NCBI GenBank assembly: GCA_021927905.1
Contig: BLLK01000029.1
Location: 434,001 to 498,000, forward strand
Reading direction: 5' to 3'
Source of the DNA: Chaetoceros tenuissimus
Taxonomy: Eukaryota > Bacillariophyta > Thalassiosirophyceae > Chaetocerotales > Chaetocerotaceae
Length of the DNA: 64,000 nt
The position numbers were made by a program, and so were the translations under genes. The notes beneath the pieces were generated by a model. It ran no database searches and had not been told where the DNA came from. It saw only the letters and a program-made list of their open reading frames with translations. Below are positions 9,692-21,300 of the stretch, one piece after another; positions within the stretch are counted from its first letter, which is position 1; every line of letters starts with the position of its first letter.

Positions 9692-12600
9692 ATGGCTACC
9701 GAAAACAATGGCCTAAAAGATGTGTTTGACTCTGTCGTAGCATTGGTGCAGAATTCTTCATCTGAAGAATTTATTCCAAATGAAATCAAGCTGAATCTCT
9801 ATGGTCTGTTCAAGCGAAGCACATGTGGCATGACCTCTGACTATGAGTTGTCTGGTCCTGTAATGTGGAACATTGTGGCGACTAGGAAACGCAATGCTTG
9901 GAAAGAATACGATTGTATTGACGCTGATGAAGCTATGGAAAGCTATATTAAGTTGGTATGTGAATTTGAAAATCACACAGGTGATGAGGCAAGAGCACTT
10001 TATAAAGATTACTTGAGAAATAAAGTCGGTAGCAACACTCAAGAACAAGTTGAAGCCCGTATTGGTAATTCGCATGAGCGACCTTCTAAAAAAAATATCT
10101 ATGATCATGCAAATGAGAAATTGTCATTGATTGAAAAGTTGACTGGAATCAAGCCATTTCTACCACGTGGTCAGCTTGATATATCGTATTATCAACTTAT
10201 GTTTGCTCTCTCTAAATGCATTCGGCCAAATTTACCATTTTTAGAAGCACCCATGAGGGCAACGATTCGGTTGGAAAACGAAATAGAGGAATTATGGACA
10301 AAGCAAAGCAAGTCCAGGCTTCGTGTTATAACTGGATTATCAGTTCGTTCACTGGTTGATCTTTTGCTATTGAGTAAATCATACCCTAGAGGGTCTGAGG
10401 TTATTATTGTACCACCTATTGGGATTGAAGGGATGATGGATGTCATTCAGTTTCATGGACTGAAAATAGTACCTGTAGATATTCCTGACTATGAAATTGA
10501 TCCCATTGTAAAGGTAGATATTGAAAAGGTAAAAGCAAAGGTGACAAGGAAAACCGTGGCAGTTTTGGTGGTGCATCCGTTCGGATTAATTTGCATGAAA
10601 AGCAAGGAAGTCCAGAAGCTGCGTTATGCATTAGACGAGAGCACTTCATCACAGAAGATTGAAATATGGGAAGATTGCGCTGAATGCTATTCTGGAACAG
10701 ATAGATATCAGGGATCTGAATATTCAGATATTCATTTCTTTTCTTTTGGAACTATAAAAACTGCAACTTGTCTTGGTGGAGGGATATGTACTTTGAACCA
10801 TGATTTGAATGAGAATTTGACAAATACTTACACAAAAATGAAAAGAATACAACATACGATGCATTCACAACAAACCAACGTAGAATTTTTTCACAAAATC
10901 GCGAAAGCCACCACTCTCCTTTTTTTGTCAAGAAACCCAATTTTGCTTGGTGCAATTATACAAATTCTGTCAATATTTCGACTTGATTATGACCGTTTAG
11001 TGACATCAGCAGTGAAGGGGTTCCCCGCACAAATTGACAAAGAAAAATTCAAAACTCAAAAGGAGTGGAAAGTGGCGCGTGCACGAAATTTGATACAGAG
11101 ATTAAGAAGGTGTCCATCACCTGCTTTATTGGCTTTACTTTCTAATAGGCTGAAACAATCGTCTTCCACATCCAGAACCGTCGATGACCGAGTAGAGCGT
11201 TGCAAGAAAATGACTGAACTTCTGAAAAAAGAAGTTCCAAATATTGGTGTTCCAAAGGATGATGGATCACAACACTTGTATTGGCTCATGCCAATTCTAG
11301 TCAAAATGCCATTGAAGATATTTAAGGACATGGCAAGTGTAGGATATGATGTTCCTAATGGCACGTCACAGTTAGGATGTGTCACATCATTTCTGTTTGA
11401 TAAAGATGAATCCAATTTTGAGAGTTGTCCGAATACTGAACGGATGATGAATGATATATTGTACTTGCCAACTGCAAGTATAGATATTTCGAAGTGTGAA
11501 ATGAAGAAACTGGTTACCTTACTTCGACACTTTACAGAAAGAAAGACTACGGAAAATGCTATCAGAAAAGTCTCAAAGTCTAAGTGTTCCTTACAATCAT
11601 GCGGATTCTATGTTGTGATGATATACTTGCTAGTGAGAAACTCAAAATTTCGTTCAGATGCCATGTTGCTGATTAGAATCCTATCGCATCTTTGGTTATT
11701 ATTCAGTATGCTTGTAATAACATTGCATGTCCTGAGGACTTCCATGGGAAAATTCTACCTACAATGCTCAAAATCCTTTGCGAAATACAACGATATAGTG
11801 GTGAAAAGAAGTGGACATAAAACTGTCGAGACCTTTGAAGGTAATGGATTCCAAGTGTTGAGCCCTCCTGAAAATTTGAAACAAACATATGATTTGAATT
11901 TGCATACCGACATTTCCATCCCTGATTTTGGTGTAGTGACAGCAGACCAGTATAATAAAGTCGTTCTGACTGGAGCCACAGGTTTTATTGGATCTCTTTT
12001 GCTCCGAGAATTACTTATGCACCGTAAAAGATTACACATATCGGGAGGAGTCATCCTGATTATAAGATCTAAAAGAAACGAATCTGCCCTATTAAGGGCG
12101 AAGAAACTCATGTCAAAAGAAATGTTTTCATTTCTTTCCGATAACGAAAAAGACTCACTCGTACAAGTTTTTGAAGGTGACGTTTCCAAACCCAAACTTG
12201 GAATGAATTCAGAAGACTACCAAAAGCTTCGTTCTGATGAAAAAATATCACATGTCATCAACAGTGCCGCATGTGTTAATTTCACTGAACCATTACCTCG
12301 AGCAGCAGAATCAAATATAACTTCTGCACTTCAGTTGCAACAACTTTCCCAAGACATGCTTTCACGCCCAAAATATGTTTACTTAAGCACTGCGTTTGTG
12401 CACGGTGCAAGAACGGGATCACCCCAAAGTCCTCTTCAAGAGGATCTATTTGATTTTGGAAAGTGTGATCCTTTACATCTATATCAATCGATGATGCACA
12501 CTGAATCTGCTGCATCAGCAGCAATGAATCAATTAGGTTTTCCAAATACATATACTTTCAGTAAAAGTATCTGTGAGCATCTATTGTTGAGAAATAAAAA

Positions 12601-15600
12601 GGTATCGACAACAATAGTCAGACCATGTATAGTCGGACCAGCAGTGCAGGAGCCATTTGAGGGTTGGGCTGGAGACAAACCGTCAACTCTTGTTGCAGGC
12701 GCTTGTTTATATTTGAAGAATCCATACAATCTTTGGAGTTTCAGAAAAGAAAGAGCTGCTGTAATCCCTGTTGATGTTGTGTGTAGATTTGTAATCGCGA
12801 AAGCATTCGACACCTCTGTAGATGAGCGCGCTCAGTCAACAGACGAAGAAAGTGTAAATTCATCTGAAGAAAGCTACGTTTTTGCGAAAGAATCACGGGT
12901 CAAAAGAAAAGAAAATAAGATTGGAGCTTGTAGAAACATCTATACTGCTGCTTGGAACCATAATTCTCCTGCATCATCACAATTTCAATGGTATGCTTTT
13001 GCATGTGCCATAGTTCAACTTGCCTGTGCGAAAGGTCATGTCGGTATGACAATTACATACCTAGTGTTATTGATATCTTTCCGGCTCTTTCTAGCTTTGA
13101 ATCTGAGCTTAGGATCATTTCGAAGAATGCACACAATTTTGGTCCGGGTGCCTTTTAATTGCGTAAGGTATTTCTGTGATGTGCTGAAAATTAAACCATC
13201 TATCCTGCGAGATCTTGAGAGACTAGTGTCATTTCTGAATTTGCCGATTTTATTCTTCCCGTTCACATCATACACTTTCTCCTTCCAAAGTGAATTACAC
13301 GCACCAAAGGAATTTAATGCGGAAAGATATATGTTTTCATGTATTCTCGCTGCCGAAAAATTTGTTGAGAAATTAAATAAAAACAAAACGGATAACAAAC
13401 ATTCTGAAGATGATGAAAAAGGAAATGTTCTGATTGCAGGTAGTCGAGCGAAGCAACCGTTTTCGGACTTATTATGGTCCTTAACACAACCGCGAGGCAA
13501 CTACGCGATCAGACTCATTGGGTGGGTTATGATAAAAATTCTCCGATTGGTATCCAGCGAGGTAACTGTGGATATAGAATCCTTAACAAATGTCGTAAAA
13601 ATTGCAGAAGAAAGAAGAAAGCAAGCGAACAGTATTAGTGTCCTTATTGCACCTACACATCGATCCTACTTTGATTTTGTCTTGATAAGCTTCATAACAT
13701 TTGCTATGCCAGAGCTAGGACTTTCTATACCTCTTATTGCAGCTGCAGACGATTTTTCGAAGGTACCAGTCATTGGGTTGATGTCTAAAATGGCTGGGGC
13801 ATTCTTTCTGAAAAGAGGTAAAGGCTTTGTAGATCCAGCTCTGCGTGAACAGATTATAGTCTCTAAAAAAAGGATTAAAGGTGAAAGTTTCGGTGTTCTC
13901 GAAGTTTTCTTAGAAGGAAAACGAAGTAGAGATCGCCGTTTTGTTACTCCAAAGACTGGATTCCTAAAAAGCTTATCATCGACAAAAGGGGAGAATATTG
14001 TGGTACCAGTCACTATAAACTATGAATCCCTTCCAGAACAAGCTTGCCTAGCCAATGAAGTGGATGGGGATGCGAAAGGGAAGATGTCCTTTTTCAGTTT
14101 ACTCACGTGGATGAAAGTAAGTATTTGCGTACATTGATATTAACAACATTCTTGTAATTGGATATGTTCTTAAATATGTTCGCAGAGTGTTTTTAGGGAA
14201 AAGGTTCAACTCGGGAAGATCCATATTGTAGCAGCTTCTCCGATTCAAATGGATGAAAACTGCTCTACTGATATGAATGCTTTGACAAGTTTGGTCCAGT
14301 CATCTCAAAAGGATAAGATTCTTGTATCTCGGTATCATATTCGTGCATGTGCGTCGATTTTGGACGTAGATCCGACTATTGTTACCAAATCTATCAAACA
14401 GCAGAATATATGTCTGTGGAAGAGTGATTATGGAGAAGTAGAAGAATTGCCACATTCGTTAACTGAGAGATGGACTATTTTCCTTCATTTCGGACATTAT
14501 TATGCTAGCTTTTTAGGGGAGCAATATAAAAATTGGGCTTTATGGCTTGGAGCTCATCAAATTTCTTCGAAAGAGGAGATTGATTCATTAGATGATCATA
14601 CTATGCAAATTATATCATCTCTTCGATCTATATTTGATGAGGTAGATAACATTGTTGAAGATACTCTAGAGATGTTAAAGAGAAAGGGTTCCAAGTATCC
14701 AACCCCTGAACATTTGTTGCAGTATTGTCGCAGTGACGGGATGCATATCCCCACGCTTCTATACAAAGCATCAATATCGGTAAAGATCACTAAAGATCAG
14801 CACGTTGCCTTTGAATCTCTTCACGACCGGGAGGAACCGGCGACTCCACTTTTTGAAAATGATGAGAATAGTATAATGAATGAAGTCATGGAGCAAGAAT
14901 CGTTTGGATCTTGGGGATATAAAGATTCTGGTTTTGTTGTGCACGTCGACGATCGAGGAAAGAAAATTGTTTCAATGAAAGGTATAAGATATCAGATCAG
15001 TGGTCGTGATATGCCAAGACTTATCCCATTTCTTGAAGGAGAAACTGGTATTAGAGTTGATCCCACCAAAACTGTTTTACCGAAGAGGTGTAAACTCGAA
15101 ATATCTCAAACTGGTCTGAGCTTGGAGCTCATCAAAAGACTAATTTCAAGTTTATCGAATGATAGTCAAAGACTTAGTACGTCAGATATCGAAAGAGCGC
15201 GCCATGGTACTGGTCATAGTCAAGAAGACATGTACATGATAAGAACCGGGGGGCTTTCGAACATGAGATTGCCTGATGTCGTAGTGTATCCGGAGACAGA
15301 AAATGAAGTGAAATTGCTTGTATCATTGGCAGTGGAGGAAAATCTTTGCCTAATTCCATTTGGGGGAGGAACGAATGTTACCCATGCCACTTGGTGTCCA
15401 TTAAAGAAAATCGATTCGCGTCCAATGATATCTGTGGATATGAAGAGAATGAATAAAATTCTTAAGTTTAATGAGGAGGATTGTACCCTCCACGTCCAGG
15501 CAGGTATCACCGGTGCTGATCTTGTTCGTGAAATATCTAGCATGGGATATACTGTAGGACACGAGCCTGATAGTATAGAATTCAGTACGTTGGGTGGATG

Positions 15601-16666
15601 GATAGCAACCAAAGCTAGTGGTATGAAACAGAACAAATATGGAAATATTGAAGGAATTGTGAAGGAAGTTCGAGTGATTAGTTCTAGTGGAGATCTCTGG
15701 CAACACGATGACTGCAATGGTGCATCATTTGCCAGAGTTTCGACTGGTACCGATTTAACATCTATCGTGCTGGGATCTGAGGGTTCGCTTGGAATCATTA
15801 CAAGTGCCATAGTGAAAGTCTGGCCTTTACCAAATGTGAAAGATTATGAAAGCGTTATTCTACATAACTTCGAAGACGGTCTTCTCTTCATGAAGGGAGT
15901 ATCGAGACTTGGAGCTTTGAAACCGGCTAGCGTGAGACTCCTAGATAATACTCAATTTAGACTGGGTCAGGCTCTCCGGTCGAATGAATCCATGTTAGAA
16001 ATCATGAAGAAAAATGCTAAGAAAATGTTCATCTCACTTCTATATGAAACCTTTCATATTGAAAAAATGGTTTGTGCTACAATTACATTTGAAGGTTCAA
16101 AAGATGAAGTCAATCTTCAAATGGAAAATATTCGTAAGCTTTCCATTAAATATGGAGGCATTTGCGCTGGGAGAGAAATTGGTAGAGCTGGTTATGATAT
16201 GACTTATGCTATCGCGTACATACGTGACTTTGCGATGACATATGGGTTTTTAGCTGAGTCATTTGAAACTTTCGTTCCGTGGTCAAAATTAAGGTCAATG
16301 ATCAGTGCTACTAAGGAACGTCTCAAGAAAGAGCATGAGGATAGAGCACTTCCAGGGAAACCTATAATTACTTGCCGGATAACGCAACTTTATGATGAAG
16401 GAGTTTGCGTATATTTTTACTTTTGCATGAATTTTGAGAATGTAAGAGACCCAAGCTCTGTTTTTGCTATGATTGAATCTGCAGCTAGAATGGAAATTTT
16501 GGCTCAAGGTGGATCTCTTAGTCATCATCATGGGATTGGAAAACATAGAGCATCGATGATGGACAAGGTCAACTCAGAAGATCTACGCTGCGTCCTGATG
16601 AAGATGAAAGAAGCAGTTGATCCTGCTAATGTTTTCGGTGTTAGAAACGGAAGCTATTCTCATTAA
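9692..16666 (+). CDS. multifunctional ether-lipid synthase: ACBP / DegT-like aminotransferase / FAR / GNPAT / AGPS
   Basis: Two exons (9692-14116 and 14186-16666) joined by a 69-nt phase-0 intron (GTAAGT to TTCGCAG) give 2,301 residues. Domains in order: acyl-CoA-binding protein fold (8-92; LYGLFKRSTCG, WKEY, AMESYIKLV); DegT/DnrJ-type PLP aminotransferase-like (about 165-615; D328 in WEDCAE, Lys356 in FGTIK); hydrophobic segment near 662-681; fatty acyl-CoA reductase (about 750-1215; TGATGFIG 760-767, Y954xxxK958); GNPAT-type acyltransferase (about 1240-1700; HRSYFD 1323-1328, FLEGKRSR 1406-1413); alkyl-DHAP synthase (about 1780-2301; FGGGTN 1867-1872, HEPDS 1934, HHHG about 2255). FAR makes the fatty alcohol, GNPAT makes acyl-DHAP and AGPS swaps acyl for alkyl using FAD. 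The role of the aminotransferase-like part is unknown. The C-terminus SYSH is not a PTS1 signal. Confidence 0.9.
14117..14185 (+). other. 69-nt intron in the ether-lipid fusion gene
   Basis: Donor AAA/GTAAGT and acceptor TTCGCAG/AGT, phase 0. Reading through hits a TGA, which is why the gene looks like two open frames. The 21 codons from 14186 to 14248 join the two frames and complete the GNPAT motif KIHIVAASPIQMDEN. Both halves of the acyltransferase therefore lie on either side of this intron, which proves one gene. Confidence 0.9.
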
Positions 16667-16788
16667 AATAGTTAAAAATACTTCTATAAAGTGTAACTTA
16701 ATCACCATAGAATAATTCAAAAGAACAATAAGTACACATGCGATTGACTAGGATTACCTAATTTAAATTCATCAAATCTCAAATCTAC

Positions 16789-17405
16789 TCAAAACTTGTC
16801 ATCATTAGTAGAAGCTGAAACCCTGGATATACCTTCTTCATCACTCCAAGACTTTGACTCTTGTGTAAGTGAATTCCTCTTCAAATCAATATGGTCGCTT
16901 GAAGTGGCATCTACAATCTCTTTCCATTCAACCAATACTAGCTTCTCATTTCTAAAATATCGTTTATGATTTGTAGAGTGTCGACAAGTTTGTCGCCACC
17001 TGTAATCAATGGACTAGCATCAAATAATTCATCTATGAAGTCATCGGCTCTGTAATATCCACCTGCTCCGTCAAAAGTTCGTTCTACTCTTTCAACAAAA
17101 AAATCTTCAGCCAATCAAATTGGACTTCTTTCTCTATACTAACATCCTTATATGCTCTTTTTAAAACCCAATGAATACTCTCGTGAAGAGAAAGCAACTC
17201 TAATAAATCAAATGTCCCCTTTCGAATTGGGTTTGGTTTGAATTCAAGATTTGCAATAGAATATCGCCTTTTCCATGTCGTCGTCGCTGTAATTGTCGCC
17301 AACTGCTTTAATTTGAGTAGTATGAGTATTCATTCTGATGGTAACTCGAGAATTCAAAATGCCTAAACCTGATGAAGGCGCAATGGAAACAAAGGATAGA
17401 TTCAT
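16789..17405 (-). pseudogene. frameshifted gene of unknown family, possibly plastid-targeted
   Basis: An ATG at 17405 opens a frame with a short hydrophobic leader (MNLSFVSIAP) and a later NYSDDDMEK. The frame then has to change three times to stay coding: within GGAAAAGG, at the GATTTTTTTG run, and at TAGAAATGAG. The successive segments read RRYSIANLEFKPNP, then GTFDLLELLSLHESIHWVL, then AEDFFVERVERTFDG, then LVLVEWKEIVD, ending at a TGA (16789-16791). Each lesion looks like the loss of one base in or next to an A/T run. No GT-AG intron fits these points. The total span would encode about 205 residues. I do not recognise the family. Single-base losses in homopolymers may be assembly errors rather than decay, so this could be an intact gene. 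Confidence 0.55.
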
Positions 17406-18334
17406 TTTTATTCATTGAAAAAATTTCTTTTAAAATGCGAATATCTATTCTGCTTCTGTTTTCTAGGTGCCGTGGTTGCTAGCTGTGATGAAATTGATTT
17501 TTTATTTGCTTCTAATGGGAGCCGTACATTTTTAACGAAGAATTAACGTTTTTTTTCTGTCAACACAAAACCAAAACTATACGTAAGGTACTTTACTATC
17601 AACTTATGAAACGTTGCAATCCTAACACAAAACTAAACTAATATCTTATTACTTTATCGACTTTGAAACATTTCAATCCTATTCTATTCGTATGATGTGA
17701 CGCCCACAAATTACTTATTCAAATTATTTCAGAAAGACATCTTACATTGCCTGTAAACAATTTTCCTTGTGAATTTCAGTATATTTCTTCAACAAATAAT
17801 AATTCAAGGTCATGATTTCCATAAAAGTATGTATTTGGATAGACTTTTCTTGTAAAACTCGTTCAGCCAAGCGTAGGAAATTTCTTTCTCTTCGCCTAGG
17901 CTACGTCTTTGTAGTATGAGAAATTCTACATTGGCATTGTGAGCAAAAAGGAGGTCGAAGCAAGATGAACAAAGAGGACTTGCATTTCAGTTTTTATGAA
18001 CTAATTAAAAGCAGAATGGTAGAATGGCAGAATAATAAAAAATATGAAAATATTGAACGAAAAGGAACTGATGCCAGCTTAATTACTTCTTTTTGTCTTT
18101 TTTACAATGGCGCAGTACGTACTTTGATACCAAAGGATCGTTCGTGAATAAAAGTCGCATGGGGTAACTATGGTCACATTTTGCCGACACATTCACTTTT
18201 CGGTTCTCCTTTTACGTTGTACATAGTTTGTAGTAATGGGAAACGCCCTGTTGTTTGATAGGAAACCGTGATTCAATCAAGGCGTTCTAGGTATAAGAAA
18301 GAAAGGCGCGATCTATTTTGATAGTATCTAAATC
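17406..18334. other. intergenic region, no supported gene
   Basis: About 930 bp of AT-rich DNA lie between two divergently oriented starts. A 60-codon plus-strand frame at 17965-18147 has no recognisable features. A short plus-strand reading frame at about 18169, starting MVTFCRHIHFSVLLL, resembles a signal peptide. It could be an unrecognised 5' exon of the next gene, but no convincing donor was found. Confidence 0.4.
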
Positions 18335-21300
18335 ATGATGAAAAGAATACCCGACAGAATAAAAGATGTTGATGACGATGAGAATGATAGCTTCGAAGGT
18401 CACAATCTCCGGTCCTCTTTGCACAAAGAACTAGTTGAAGACAAAGTTTCTGAATGGAGCAATCCTACTGCAATTCTACCTCAAGAATTTTCTGAAGACT
18501 TATTACGAAGTACTCTTAGAAGAAGTAATGGTCTAAAATATAAAAATATGAAGAGCACACCCGAAAGAATAAAAGCGAGCAAGATTGAGTATACTAGTTT
18601 TGTTGATGACCAAGACACAAAACATGACATGGGTAAATCTGCACTTTCAGCTCGGTCAAATTCTAACGAGAGGCAAACAAGCTCTAACAACTATGAAGCC
18701 AATCAAATACGCAAGCTGAATATAGAACGAGTGAGAGGTGTGCATTATGTTGAATACGCTGTTGGTAGGCCGCAGCAACGACTAAGATTTGCTTTGGCTC
18801 TAAATAGTCCATACACTGTATTTCGATGTTCGCAATATGTACGTTACTTGCTGCATTATTTTCTTATATCTTTTTCCTTCCTGAACATAAATTCTTATAT
18901 TTTAAATACATTTCCATACAGGATTGTTCAAATGAAAATTGTGGGGTATCTACGTTTAACAAGTATCAGTCCAACACATTTGTTCCTATTGCATGTGATG
19001 CATGCGGTGAAGGTTCGTGCGTCAAAACAACAAGTGGTGAAGATAGATGTACTCTATCGACAGATGAATTCTCTTTATATTTGGTGAGTACTATGGGTTC
19101 TAATGGGGATGTGATACTTTTGGATTGTGTTAATCATTCTTTTTTAATAACTACTAGGCACGCGATTTCATCCAGACTGAAGATGGCTCCTTTGATATGA
19201 AATTCGGTTGTCAAATAGCTTCAAATGGATTTTTCAATAAAATTGAGCAAAGCGCCCATGGTATACTCGGGCTATCGATGGCTTCCACATCATTTCTCAA
19301 CCAGATGTTTAGAGCTGATAAAATTGAAAGCACGACGTTTTCAATATGCTTTGAAAGTTATAATGATAGAAATCTACTAAATGCAGGAACACTGACTTTG
19401 GGAGGGTATACTTCAAATTTCTTAACAAGTCCTATGATCTATATGGAAAACTCAAAGAAAGATGGCAAATACACTGTGATAATTAACAATGTTTACTTGA
19501 GAGAAGGGGGAGGACAGTCAGTAACTCCAGATGATAGCAATCAAAACGTGAGAAAGATTGTCTTTGATAAAGAAAGTGCAAATGAAGGTGCAGGTACTGT
19601 AATTGACAATACATACCAAGAAATTTCTTTGAATGTTGAGATGTCTACATCTTTCCGATTTGAATGGTCGAAAATGGCGAGGAGACCTTTTCCAAATCAA
19701 CCGATATATTTGCCTGATAACATCTTCTCACAATTACCTACAGTTTTGATTCAGATGAAAGCATTTGTTTCTTCTTCCCAGTTCACTAATCCCGATAATA
19801 TTGTAGGCATGGTTGGTACAAAGATCGATCCAGTAAGTGCTTATTTCATTTGTAGATCATACGAATATCACAGGATCTAGTTTCCACTCACAGCTTCTAA
19901 TTTACTTTCGCAGAGTTCACCACATGATGTTTTACTAGCAGTAAGTTTTTTATCATTCTTTCCATAACCATTTTACTATCTTCAAAATATTCATATCGTC
20001 CACCATTTTAGATTCCAGCTTCGCATTACATGCGCAAAGAACCAGATGGAAAGTACAAAATGCTTCTCTCGTTATCAAACCAAGATGGATCTATCCTAGG
20101 ATCTAGCGCTTTCCAAGGTCATCACTTGTTGTTCAAGACGGGGTATAATGATGTCTCAGATTATATAGGAATAGCGGAAGCATCGAGGTGCTCCGAATCT
20201 CCAGAACTCATGCCAAGTCCTCCGACTCCCAATCCTTATTCCGTACGTACTGAATCACCGATTTCAGTAGGAAATAATAGACAGCCAACCCAGTCGCCTA
20301 TTCCATCTTCTCCAGAACTTGGCGAAAAAGACAACAACAAAAGTTCATTTGTAGCTACCGGCTTCGAAACTTGGCACATTCTTGTGATAATTGGCGTTTT
20401 TGGTGTAATTCTTATAGCCCTTTTAGCTCTTTGTTGTCGTCGATCTTACAAGAAACGAAAGAAAAAAGAGAGCTATTTCGTCAACCATGCTGCCTTGGAT
20501 TCAAGTGACGAAGGTGATGGGGGTGAGAGTCTTGTTTCGTTTGGACTGAGAAGCCACTTGTTTTCTACTATTTCAAAATCGAAGGTGGATGACACTGGCG
20601 AACAGTCTGGTGACACCCGACCTTCCTCGTCCTCCGAAAATGATCTGAGGAGAAAGGGGACTGCTCAAGAGTCAAAGTTGGTGCAAGATGGACAATCGTA
20701 CATCAATGAACAATTCCAACCAATACTTCCGAATGCAGAACCAGTTCTAGCAGAACCTATACGTAATGAACCGCATGTTCCAAGTAATAACTTTCAAACA
20801 TTGCCTTCCACGAATAAGTCGTTTTTGGTAAACAAGAACGCAGATACATCCGATGACGAAGATGGAACATATTACTCAAGTAAATCAAGAAAGCATGCAA
20901 GGCGTGAACTGCAAAAATTAGCAAATAATAGTCGATATGAAGACGGTCAAATCAGAGATGATGTTAAAGACAGGACCAAGTCTCTACCCAGAGAGTCTCT
21001 AGAACGAAGCAATTTTGAACAACGCAGGACTTCGGTATCAGTCATGAGTAGCAGCCGCAATGATGGCAGTCGTAGAGGGTCTGGTGGTAATACAAAAGGA
21101 ATTAGACGAAATTCAAATGATAGAGGCATTTCTCATACACATCACGATTTCAGGGATTCTACTCCAAACGGAGAACCACGTAGAGCCTCTGATGATGCCC
21201 CTCGAGCAAACCGAAGACGGACTATGGATCTTGGACTTTCCAAAACATATCACGACTCTGCTGATTTCGATCAAAATCGGCAAGTCAGACGAAGGCAGAC

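Noticed and set aside
9692-14137. Ether-lipid region as two separate genes (9692-14137 and 14249-16666)
   Set aside because: The first frame ends six codons after a GTAAGT donor, and the second is open upstream of its ATG to a CGCAG acceptor in the same phase. The acyltransferase domain spans the join.
17965-18147. 60-codon plus-strand frame
   Set aside because: No domain, presequence or link to the following gene, and composition like the surrounding AT-rich spacer.
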